Assembly: GCF_000169335.1 (NCBI RefSeq)
Contig: NZ_AAXW01000053.1
Span: 1 to 29,546, forward strand
Direction: 5' to 3'
Length of the DNA: 29,546 nt
From: Crocosphaera chwakensis CCY0110
GTDB lineage: Bacteria > Cyanobacteriota > Cyanobacteriia > Cyanobacteriales > Microcystaceae
Shown: one piece after another, positions 1 to 6,864 of the stretch
Layout: each line of letters opens with the position of its first letter
Position numbering within the stretch: the first letter of the stretch is position 1
Notes under the pieces: generated by a model
What the model was told of the DNA's origin: nothing
Seen by the model: the letters and a program-made list of their open reading frames with translations, nothing else
Database searches by the model: none
Made by a program: the position numbers and the translations under genes

Positions 1-648
1 TCCACTTAAAGTAAAATTAGCTGAAGTAACAATAATAATTTTATTATCAACAACCATAAATTTATGGTGCATTAAACCTGTACCCTTCGAGCCATCTTCG
101 GTATCATCAATAATAGGAATATTGCTTTGATTCAAAATACTCAGCGCATCTCTTTGATTAAGTTCTTTCTGAGTAATTTTATTATCATTATTAAGATCAA
201 TAAATTGAAAATATTGATTATATCTTTGTTTCTCTCTTGTGGTCATTTCCGTAATCATCTTGGAAGTAAAATCAGTAAAAGATTGATGATAATTGTTTTC
301 TAAAATAATACGAACCTTGATTCCTTTTTCAGCTTGTTTAACTAAAGCTTTAGCAATATTGGGAAGACGAAACTCCTGGACAGCAATATCAATGGTAGAT
401 TGAGCAGAATTGATAGTATTGATAATAATTTTTTCTAAATTATCCCCAGGCCGATCAATGTTACGATAAGGATCACGATAATCAGATCCTTTTGCTTCAT
501 TTAAGTTAAAATAGACCTCAATCAAAGGATCTTGAGGAAGAGGCTGTGATCGCTCAATCTTGACCGAATTATCACAAGCAATTAATCCTAAAAAGATAAA
601 TAATAATAAACCAATAAACTGTAGACTTTTTTGATAAAATCTTTTCAT
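1..648 (-). CDS. Phospholipase D-like lipoprotein with an EF-hand-like loop (partial, C-terminus outside window)
   Basis: The reading frame starts at ATG 648 and is open to base 1, giving the first 216 residues. Residues 1-25 form a lipoprotein signal ending in LIAC, so the protein is probably anchored in a membrane facing the periplasm. Residues 194-201 read HHKFMVVD, the HxKxxxxD catalytic motif of the phospholipase D superfamily, followed by the usual SANFT stretch at 209-213. Residues 151-162 (DLNNDNKITQKE) match the calcium-binding EF-hand loop at positions 1, 3, 5, 7, 8 and 12. Single-HKD members of this superfamily are often nucleases that dimerise, but a second HKD copy could lie beyond the edge, so substrate (lipid or nucleic acid) is open. 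It is divergent from the EcfT gene at 769, with 120 bp between. Confidence 0.85.
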   Translation of the reverse strand, partial: MKRFYQKSLQFIGLLLFIFLGLIACDNSVKIERSQPLPQDPLIEVYFNLNEAKGSDYRDPYRNIDRPGDNLEKIIINTINSAQSTIDIAVQEFRLPNIAKALVKQAEKGIKVRIILENNYHQSFTDFTSKMITEMTTREKQRYNQYFQFIDLNNDNKITQKELNQRDALSILNQSNIPIIDDTEDGSKGTGLMHHKFMVVDNKIIIVTSANFTLSG

Positions 649-768
649 AAGAAGCAATCTTAGGGTTTATATCTAAACCATATTATATTAATAAACAAGT
701 TTTTCATTTCTTATGAGATAATAAAGTTAACAATCCAAACTGAGCAAAAATTAAATTAATTATCAATT

Positions 769-1644
769 ATGGATTTATTGCGATCGCTTCCTATTGGGCT
801 TTATTTAGAAAATCCCTTTACTTGGTTACATAAACTTGATCCAAGAGTGAAACTAGCTTGGTTATTATCCTTTCTTTTAGCCCCTATTTTATCAAACCCT
901 GAATGGCGATTAGTGTTAGTAGGAATTTTAATGTTTCTGACTTTAATTGCTCAAATTCCCTTGAGAGTGTGGAAACAACAAATGGGATGGTTGTTAATCT
1001 TAACCCTGCTGGTATTTATTATTACCACATTATCCCCTGATGGGTTAGCCGTTTCTTCTCAACCGAGACTACCAGGTAATAATTTAGCTTTACCCCAACC
1101 AACAGACTATCATTACGTTTTACTAGACAAAGGACGATTATTTATCACCCGTCGTTCTTTAGAATTAGGGATAAGAATTAGTACCCTAATTTTTATTTTG
1201 ATTTATAGCACTAACTTGTATCTATTAACCACTGCGCCAGAAGAAATTACAGCAGGATTAGATGATTTATTGTCTCCCTTGCGTCGCTTCAATATTCCTA
1301 TTACCGAAATTTTATTAACCTTAACCTTATCTTTGCGGTTTATATCATTAGTCTTAGAAGAAGTGCAAAACTTAATTAGATCCATTCGTACAAGGGCAAT
1401 TAATTGGAAAAAATTGGGCATTAAAAGAAGTTTACAAGTTTGGTTAGTTGTAGTAGAAAAATTGCTAGAAAATCTCTTAATGCGAGCCGAAGAAATTGCG
1501 ATCGCTATGGAAATTAGGGGGTTTCTGAGTCCCAATAAACATAAAGTCGAATGGCATCAATTACGGTTAATAGGAGGTGATTGGTTAGCTTTGGGATTAT
1601 TAATTGTTTTTTGGTACGGGCGATTAATGTGGGGAAATATGTAA
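769..1644 (+). CDS. EcfT/CbiQ-family transmembrane subunit of an energy-coupling-factor ABC transporter
   Basis: This 291-residue protein has the EcfT layout: an N-terminal segment with the LDPRVKL signature just before the first membrane helix (about residues 24-32), a helix cluster at roughly 31-90, another at 130-155, and a long cytoplasmic coupling region with Arg-rich helices (IRTRAIN near 206-212 and AMEIRGF near 245-251) that contact the ATPases in ECF transporters. Those transporters take up vitamins or metal ions using a separate substrate-binding S protein. No S component or ATPase gene lies next to it, so this is probably a solitary T subunit shared by scattered S components, and the substrate cannot be named. 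No good ribosome-binding site is visible. A HIP1 octamer overlaps the first codons. Confidence 0.85.
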   Translation: MDLLRSLPIGLYLENPFTWLHKLDPRVKLAWLLSFLLAPILSNPEWRLVLVGILMFLTLIAQIPLRVWKQQMGWLLILTLLVFIITTLSPDGLAVSSQPRLPGNNLALPQPTDYHYVLLDKGRLFITRRSLELGIRISTLIFILIYSTNLYLLTTAPEEITAGLDDLLSPLRRFNIPITEILLTLTLSLRFISLVLEEVQNLIRSIRTRAINWKKLGIKRSLQVWLVVVEKLLENLLMRAEEIAIAMEIRGFLSPNKHKVEWHQLRLIGGDWLALGLLIVFWYGRLMWGNM

Positions 1645-1666
1645 TATGTAAATAATGAACAATTCG

Positions 1667-1703
1667 GGCTTCTTACATTTTGAGTACAACTCAAAATGAA
1701 GCC
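1667..1703. other. Strong stem-loop downstream of the EcfT gene
   Basis: CATTTTGAGT (1676-1685) pairs perfectly with ACTCAAAATG (1689-1698) around a 3-nt loop, and GGCTT (1667-1671) pairs with AAGCC (1699-1703) after a 4-nt bulge. It starts 22 nt after the EcfT stop codon. No T tract follows, so it may stabilise the mRNA 3' end or be a dispersed palindrome rather than a standard terminator. Confidence 0.6.
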
Positions 1704-1760
1704 TTCAGAATAATGAATAATTAAAAAATGGAGACAATACCCCAGTCTAGAGTTTTGAAT

Positions 1761-1919
1761 TCATTGTGACTGTTGATATTCCAACACAGCTTCGTAAGTA
1801 ATTATTGTAACTGCTACTTTGGGATTATCAAGAGTTGCTAACCTTGTTAATATCTACTTTCCTTCTTTTCCATTCCGTTGAATAAAGCTAAGATGATCGG
1901 TGTCGAGAATATACATCAT
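1761..1919 (-). pseudogene. Remnant of a VapC-type PIN-domain toxin
   Basis: Reading from ATG 1919 gives a typical PIN toxin N-terminus (MMYILDTDHLSFIQRNG, with the first catalytic Asp in LDTDH), then an in-frame TAG at 1854-1856, then a continuing PIN-like stretch (ILTRLATLDNPKVAVTIITY) to a TGA at 1761-1763. The remaining two thirds of the domain, with the other acidic residues, is missing. It is therefore a broken toxin: one internal stop plus a 3' deletion. PIN toxins are ribonucleases, but this copy should be inactive. Confidence 0.75.
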
Positions 1920-1936
1920 AAAACAAAGAATGACTA

Positions 1937-2029
1937 CTAAATTGATTTACGCCATTCTTCTCCTCGTTTAACCACTTCATCAAAGGGCGGTTTTGTGGGC
2001 TGGTTAATTGGTGCAGGAAATCTTAACCC
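1937..2029 (-). pseudogene. C-terminal fragment, probably the antitoxin partner of the PIN remnant
   Basis: An open frame of 30 residues with no start codon (FPAPINQPTKPPFDEVVKRG, then EEWRKSI) ends at TAG 1937-1939, 17 bp before the start of the PIN remnant and on the same strand. The spacing and the charged tail fit an antitoxin C-terminus placed upstream of a VapC-type toxin; the N-terminal DNA-binding half is gone. The assignment rests on position, not on a recognised domain. Confidence 0.5.
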
Positions 2030-2081
2030 TTAAGCTATATGTTAGAGACAGTTTATGAATGACTTTTACAAAAATCTTATA

Positions 2082-2354
2082 TTAAGGATTAGGAAAAAAA
2101 GCAATTTTAGCTACTGCACCTAACAACGTTAAAAATAAACCTGATATTAATAACCAAATTCGGTTATCTTGCTTTTCCGACTGTTTTTTTAGATCATCAA
2201 GATTGTGTTGAATTGAATTAAGTCTTTCATCTGTTTTCGCTATATAAACATCTATTTTCTTATCTACGACTTTCAAATCATTACTTAAACCATCAAAACG
2301 ACTATTAATTAATTCCTTGAGTTCTCTAAGATGATTTTCTGTAACTGTTGACAC
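2082..2354 (-). CDS. Small coiled-coil protein with a C-terminal membrane anchor
   Basis: The protein has 90 residues. Residues 1-66 are charged and heptad-like (repeated Leu, Ile and Lys/Asp/Glu spacing, as in LRELKELINSRFDGLSNDLK), predicting an extended coiled coil; residues 67-86 form one hydrophobic helix, followed by a short tail. This is a tail-anchored design with the coil in the cytoplasm. I do not recognise a named family; similar short proteins are common hypothetical proteins in cyanobacteria. The start is GTG 2354, supported by AGAGGAG nine bases upstream. It lies downstream of the Uma2 gene on the same strand and could be cotranscribed with it (42 bp gap). Confidence 0.65.
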   Translation of the reverse strand: MSTVTENHLRELKELINSRFDGLSNDLKVVDKKIDVYIAKTDERLNSIQHNLDDLKKQSEKQDNRIWLLISGLFLTLLGAVAKIAFFPNP

Positions 2355-2396
2355 TGGGTTATGCTCCTCTTGGTTTTAACTATAAAGATTCTTTTT

Positions 2397-3110
2397 CTAT
2401 GATCTTAGCTCTTTTTGTACTTCTTCAACAGATAAACTTAAAGAATCAGCAATTTGTTCTACTATTAACCCTAAGTCATGAAGACGAAAAATAGCATTCT
2501 TTTGTGCTTGTTCTAATTGCTTAATTTTTCCTTTTTCTTGTTGTCGCAATTGACCTAGTTCTACAAAAGTTAAAAAAGGTTCTCCATCAGGACGATAAAT
2601 TTCTAGATTAACCGATGTTAAAACGAATTTAATCCCTAATCTCGGACTAACCCAATGATTAATTTCCTCAATTACATTTAATTTATCTTCTACTCTTATC
2701 CATCCTTGTAAATCAATTTTATCAGGATCAAATAAATAATATTCTTCTACCCCATAACGTTCATAAAACTGAAATTTTTTAGCCATTTCTTTGAGACGGT
2801 TAGAAGGAAAAAGAATCTCAAAAACCACTTGAGCAGAAATATTATCTTCTTTCCATTGTTGATAAGAACCTCTATCTCCTTTTCGCCTGCCAAAAACCAC
2901 CATTGTATCAGGAGCTTGTGCTAAAGGATGATTGCCTTCTAGGGGATACCATAATAAATCGCCAGCAATAAAAAGTTGATTATCCCTAGCAAATAATAAT
3001 TCTAAATTCTCTTTAATAACGACAATCCAACGAAATTGTTTTGTATTGTCAGCAATGGGTTTTCCATCACTTTCAGGATAGATAAGGGTTGAAGATAATT
3101 GCTGTACCAT
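2397..3110 (-). CDS. Uma2-family (DUF820) putative PD-(D/E)XK endonuclease
   Basis: The 237-residue protein has the Uma2 core: APDTMVVFG near residues 66-74 (the Asp of the PD motif), VVFEILFPSN near 94-103 (the E-x-hydrophobic part), and KFQFYERYGVEEYYLFDPD near 111-129. The C-terminal third is a charged helical extension (residues about 190-237) resembling the coiled tails seen in many cyanobacterial Uma2 proteins. The family adopts a PD-(D/E)XK nuclease fold and is strongly expanded in cyanobacteria, often as mobile or accessory genes; its true target is unknown. A second Uma2 gene is at 11821. The two belong to different subgroups: this one lacks the LTWDEF-type N-terminus of the other. 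Confidence 0.85.
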   Translation of the reverse strand: MVQQLSSTLIYPESDGKPIADNTKQFRWIVVIKENLELLFARDNQLFIAGDLLWYPLEGNHPLAQAPDTMVVFGRRKGDRGSYQQWKEDNISAQVVFEILFPSNRLKEMAKKFQFYERYGVEEYYLFDPDKIDLQGWIRVEDKLNVIEEINHWVSPRLGIKFVLTSVNLEIYRPDGEPFLTFVELGQLRQQEKGKIKQLEQAQKNAIFRLHDLGLIVEQIADSLSLSVEEVQKELRS

Positions 3111-3189
3111 AATTCCTTATCAAAATGTATTATTTTAAGTTTAACCGATAAGCTAAAATGTGAATGCTAAAGGTGATGAGGTGGAAACT

Positions 3190-3402
3190 ATGCGCTTCTG
3201 GATGAGTGCCGTTTTTGTATTATTTGTATTGGTGCAGTTTTATCAATGGGTAAAAGGCTTTATTTTGCCCCTGCCGATCTATGTATTAGCTGGAGCTTTT
3301 TTAGCGATCGCTTCTAATTATGATAAAGGGATGGCTAAGATGATCTCTGCGTCTAGTGAACAATCTTTGAATCCTTCAGCCAATCAAACCGAAGAAAGTT
3401 AA
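3190..3402 (+). CDS. Small membrane protein of unknown function
   Basis: Starting at ATG 3190 gives 70 residues; GAGG at 3177-3180 sits nine bases upstream of this codon, whereas the in-frame ATG at 3160 has no such site. Two hydrophobic helices (about residues 4-20 and 25-41) are followed by a polar Ser/Gln/Glu-rich tail. No family is recognised. The stop codon is 3 bp before the ATG of the ZIP-like transporter, so the two genes are almost certainly cotranscribed and this protein may be an accessory subunit or regulator of the transporter. Confidence 0.65.
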   Translation: MRFWMSAVFVLFVLVQFYQWVKGFILPLPIYVLAGAFLAIASNYDKGMAKMISASSEQSLNPSANQTEES

Positions 3403-3405
3403 TTT

Positions 3406-4683
3406 ATGGCACTTTCTGCCTTTGTCCAAGGGATGTTAGGGGCTTCTAGTTTAGCATTAGGGGCAATGGTAGGGGTGTTTTTGACTCCAAAACGGGTTTT
3501 ATCAGCCTCGATCATGGCTTTTGGTAGTGGTACGTTAATCGCAGCAACCGCCTTTGAAATTGCCAGTAAAGTCTATGAAAAAGCTGGATTTTTACCCTTG
3601 ATGTTGGGTTTTGCTATTGGTGGGGTATTATTTACCAATTTAAGTCAATATATCGATCAACATGGGGGATTTTTACGTAAACCCGCTTCGAGTCGTCGTT
3701 ATTTATTTGAACATCAACCGGAAGCTAAAACAACCCCAAATATTTTACAAAGATTATCCCACGTAGAAGTCTTACAACAATTACCCGAAGCAGAAAAAGA
3801 AGCGATCGCTTCTCTGGTTACTCCTATGCACGCTAAACCCAAACAAGTCTTATGCAAAGAAGGGGAACCCGGAGACTATTTCTATATGATTGCTCAAGGA
3901 GAAGCAGAAGTGATCAAAGATAGCAAACAAATCACTATTTTAAGACCAGGGGAGATTTTTGGGGAAATGTCCCTATTAACCAAAGAACCTCGTTCGGCAA
4001 CAGTGATCGCTTGTACTCCAATGGAACTGTATCAACTCAATGAAGAAAACTTCGCTCAAGTTTTAATGCGATCGCCCCATTTAGCTAGGGCTTTAAGTCA
4101 AACCCTAGCCAGACGGTTACGCCATTCGGTTAACTCTCATGTGGCCGCCCAAAATAACTTAGATCGTTGGCGACAACGTTTAATGGAACAAGTCGAACTT
4201 GATCGCCTCCTTACAGAAAACCCTCAAACCCTCACCAGTTTAGTCGAACGATCTACCCCGGTAGCCATTTTGGTGGGAACCCTATTAGATAATATTCCAG
4301 AAGCCACCGTTATTGGCATGAATGCTTCCGCGCAACAGTTGGCTTGGTCTTTTCTGTTGGCGGTGTTTATTTCTAACTTTCCTGAAGCCTTAAGTAGTGC
4401 CTCTGGGATGAAACAAGCTGGAACCCCAAAACTACAAATTCTTGCCCTCTGGTTTGGTATTGTTATTCTCAGTGGGATCATTGCTACTTTTGGTTACTAT
4501 TTACAAGATACGGCCTCTCTATTACTCATCGGGACAGTTCAAGCAGCATCCGGTGGAGCAATACTGGCTATGTTATCAAGTACCATGATGCCAGAAGCCT
4601 ACGAGTTAGGCGGAAGTTCGGTTTCTTATTCAACCATTGCTGGTTTTTTGTTAGGATTTATGATTGCAATGGTTTCTGGTTAA
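3406..4683 (+). CDS. ZIP-like metal transporter with an inserted cyclic-nucleotide-binding domain
   Basis: The 425-residue protein has hydrophobic helices at about 5-27, 31-50 and 62-80, a soluble insert at about 90-280, and more helices at about 284-306, 311-333, 345-364, 371-391 and 405-424. The helix after the insert carries DNIPEA (295-300) and the next SNFPEA (323-328), at the places where ZIP transporters hold their metal-binding residues. The insert is a cyclic-nucleotide-binding domain: a phosphate-binding cassette at 182-198 contains GEMS (186-189) and PRSA (195-198), aligning with Gly71-Glu72 and Arg82-Ser83 of CRP. The arrangement suggests transport gated by a nucleotide messenger. 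The family link to ZIP is from motif and topology only, and the transported ion is unknown. It is cotranscribed with 3190 and probably with 4708 (24 bp gap). Confidence 0.8.
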   Translation: MALSAFVQGMLGASSLALGAMVGVFLTPKRVLSASIMAFGSGTLIAATAFEIASKVYEKAGFLPLMLGFAIGGVLFTNLSQYIDQHGGFLRKPASSRRYLFEHQPEAKTTPNILQRLSHVEVLQQLPEAEKEAIASLVTPMHAKPKQVLCKEGEPGDYFYMIAQGEAEVIKDSKQITILRPGEIFGEMSLLTKEPRSATVIACTPMELYQLNEENFAQVLMRSPHLARALSQTLARRLRHSVNSHVAAQNNLDRWRQRLMEQVELDRLLTENPQTLTSLVERSTPVAILVGTLLDNIPEATVIGMNASAQQLAWSFLLAVFISNFPEALSSASGMKQAGTPKLQILALWFGIVILSGIIATFGYYLQDTASLLLIGTVQAASGGAILAMLSSTMMPEAYELGGSSVSYSTIAGFLLGFMIAMVSG

Positions 4684-4707
4684 TCCTTAATTTATCTATT
4701 TATTCCT

Positions 4708-5367
4708 ATGAGTGTTACCCCTGCTGATGTACAACCCCTTTTAACCTCCGAAGACCTTGGCGATCGCCTGAAAGGGGTTAATTTATTACGTCAACTCGAT
4801 CCTGCTATCGCTTTTGATCTCATTCAACCTTTAGTGACGGATAGCAATGAACGAGTTCGTTATGCGGCCGTTAGTCAATTAGATCCCCTAGGACGACAAG
4901 ATCCTGACAAAGCTTTACAGTTATTACGCGATCGCATACAAAATGATTCTGAAACCGATGTTAAAGCAGCGGCCGCTGATGTCATCGGGGGACTACAGTT
5001 AACTCAAGCTTATGATGATTTAAAACAACTATATCGTCAAACCTCTGATTGGTTATTACAGTTGAGTATTATTGCTACCTTGGGAGAATTAGGCGAACCC
5101 AAAGCGATCGAGCTGTTAGAAGAAGCCCTACAGTCTGATCAAGGGTTAGTTCGTATTTCTGCTGTCAGTGCATTAGGAGAGTTAGGCAATAGCGAAGCAG
5201 TTCCTTTACTGGTTACATTAGTTAAAGATGAAGACTGGCAAGTACGTTATCGACTGGTTCAAGCATTGGGTAAATTAGGAGGAGAACAAGCCACCAACGC
5301 GCTCAAAATTTTAGTAGAAGATTCTATGGAACAAGTGGCCAAAGAAGCAAAAGAGAATTTAGGTTAG
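4708..5367 (+). CDS. nblB: HEAT-repeat protein, NblB-like (phycobilisome degradation)
   Basis: The 219-residue protein is built of HEAT-like helical repeats of about 31 residues, clearest at 28-55, 114-140, 145-172 and 176-203, with recurring motifs such as VRYAAVSQL, VRISAVSALGELG and VRYRLVQALGKLGG. Its N-terminus, length and repeat pattern match the NblB family, related to phycobilin lyases, which helps dismantle phycobilisomes during nutrient stress; other soluble HEAT-repeat lyases are the main alternative. It follows the ZIP-like gene by 24 bp on the same strand. Its last 4 bp overlap the end of the convergent serine hydrolase gene. Confidence 0.7.
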   Translation: MSVTPADVQPLLTSEDLGDRLKGVNLLRQLDPAIAFDLIQPLVTDSNERVRYAAVSQLDPLGRQDPDKALQLLRDRIQNDSETDVKAAAADVIGGLQLTQAYDDLKQLYRQTSDWLLQLSIIATLGELGEPKAIELLEEALQSDQGLVRISAVSALGELGNSEAVPLLVTLVKDEDWQVRYRLVQALGKLGGEQATNALKILVEDSMEQVAKEAKENLG

Positions 5368-6296
5368 CTGTTTAACCCTTTTATAATCAGTTGGGAAATA
5401 AACGGTAAAATTTGCTTATTTTGACTGTTTTTTCTCCCTTCGGTAAATACCACTAACAGGAAGGGGGCCTGTTGGGGAATCTCAATATAGGCTGCATCAT
5501 GGCGTACTTGTGTTGTCCATCCTGCTTTTGACCAGAGTTTAGCATTACTATCTAAACTTTCCCCTAAAAATCCTGTAATTTGGTTTTCTTCTAAGGTGTC
5601 GTTAACCGGTGCAGGTAAAGTTCTTTGTAATAATCTCATCATTTTTTGCGATCGCTCTGGAGAAATGATTCGTTCTGCCACAATGTTATGAAATAATCTG
5701 GCCACAGCATTAGTAGTTAAACGATTTTTGTTTTCTCCCTTTGCTCCAACAAATTGCTTTTCTCTGCCATAATAACCATCGCACCAGGTTTTCTGATTAA
5801 GATTAATATTCTTGAATTCTTGCCAACCAAACCCCTGAAAATAGCGGTTAATTTCGTTACGTTTGTCTTGCCATTGTAGCAGTTTATCGGAAGATAATTC
5901 GGGTCCGCTAGTGGTATCGGTTAACATATCCACTACTAAGCTAGTAGCATCATTACTAGAGTCTACTATCATGTCTGTAATAGCCCGATCTAATTCAGTT
6001 GAGGGTTCAACTTTTCCTTTTTCTAACCATTGATAAATAGCCACTAAATAAAACAATTTCACCACACTGGCAGGATAAATCGTTTCATCTCCTCGATAAG
6101 AAAAACCCTTAATAGGATGTTGCCAAAAATCCATAGGAAAGGTAATTTCTTCTTTCTCAATGACCACAGGAGTATCATAAACTAATAAAGTTAAAGCACA
6201 TTGATTAAGTCCTAATTCTGGAAATTGTTCCCAAGTCGATTCTAATACTTGGTTAACGATAGATTTTAAGTGATCATTGGGTTTAAAAAAGGTCAT
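5364..6296 (-). CDS. Penicillin-binding/class A beta-lactamase-like serine hydrolase
   Basis: The 310-residue protein has the three motifs of the DD-peptidase/beta-lactamase fold: SVVK at 77-80 (nucleophile Ser77 and Lys80), SSN at 113-115, and KAG at 257-259 in place of the usual KTG. There is no signal peptide; residues 1-30 are polar, and an in-frame stop lies just upstream of the start, so the enzyme appears cytoplasmic, unlike secreted beta-lactamases. Class A-like serine hydrolases of unknown substrate are widespread in cyanobacteria, and a peptidase, esterase or amidase role is as likely as beta-lactam hydrolysis. It is convergent with nblB (4-bp overlap). Confidence 0.8.
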   Translation of the reverse strand: MTFFKPNDHLKSIVNQVLESTWEQFPELGLNQCALTLLVYDTPVVIEKEEITFPMDFWQHPIKGFSYRGDETIYPASVVKLFYLVAIYQWLEKGKVEPSTELDRAITDMIVDSSNDATSLVVDMLTDTTSGPELSSDKLLQWQDKRNEINRYFQGFGWQEFKNINLNQKTWCDGYYGREKQFVGAKGENKNRLTTNAVARLFHNIVAERIISPERSQKMMRLLQRTLPAPVNDTLEENQITGFLGESLDSNAKLWSKAGWTTQVRHDAAYIEIPQQAPFLLVVFTEGRKNSQNKQILPFISQLIIKGLNS

Positions 6297-6388
6297 TAGA
6301 ATTTCAAAATTAAATATAGGACGGAGTTGCTGAATAGTTTGGGTATTTTCAGCTTACAACTCCTCCCTTTACTTATGCCGAACTCAAG

Positions 6389-6685
6389 TTAATTACTGAC
6401 TCTATTTATTCTATTTGTTCTCTGAGGAATGGGTTTAGGGGTGGGTTCTTCTACTCTTCTGATTTCTACGAGAGAACCTTCCCCTTCTGGTTGAACCGAA
6501 GGAAGACCATTGATGCAGTTCCCGAAATCTTCTCCAGGTTCACTATGGATTAAACAAAAAGTGAACCAAGGATCATCGGCGGGCAATTCTTCGGTCTCTT
6601 CGGCCATTACTGGTAAAGCTAGACTCAAGATTGAGACTAATCCTATTAAATATAAACTGAATTTAGATAGTTGTTTGACACTCAT
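6389..6685 (-). CDS. Small secreted protein of unknown function
   Basis: The 98-residue product has a signal peptide: Lys5 and Lys8, a hydrophobic core at about 10-24, and a VMA cleavage site before EETEE (about residue 28). The mature part of about 70 residues is acidic at first, has two cysteines (in FTFCLIH and FGNCING) that could form a disulfide, and ends in a Pro/Arg-rich tail. It is probably periplasmic. No family is recognised. The gene stands alone on this strand, 92 bp downstream of the serine hydrolase start and 164 bp from the NeuB-like gene. Confidence 0.6.
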   Translation of the reverse strand: MSVKQLSKFSLYLIGLVSILSLALPVMAEETEELPADDPWFTFCLIHSEPGEDFGNCINGLPSVQPEGEGSLVEIRRVEEPTPKPIPQRTNRINRVSN

Positions 6686-6820
6686 TATTTAATTCCTCAA
6701 TTTGCGTTTTCCTACATTTATCCTAAATACTGCCTTTAATCATGTCAGTCCCATCACACATATAAATTCCTAGTTCTTTTTGATTTCTTAAATAGAAATA
6801 AGGAGAAATAAGTTCTTTTA

Positions 6821-6864
6821 GTGACCAGTAACTTATCACTGATAACTGATTACTGTTCACTGTT
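6821..6864. repeat. Degenerate short direct/inverted repeat overlapping the 3' end of the NeuB-like gene
   Basis: The stretch is made of variants of a TAACTGAT/CAGTAAC/CAGTGA word in both orientations (for example CAGTAACTTATCACTGATAA). Low-complexity tracts of this kind occur between genes in cyanobacterial genomes. It spans the last codon region of the sugar-acid synthase gene, so it may have replaced the native terminator. The call is by eye only. Confidence 0.35.
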
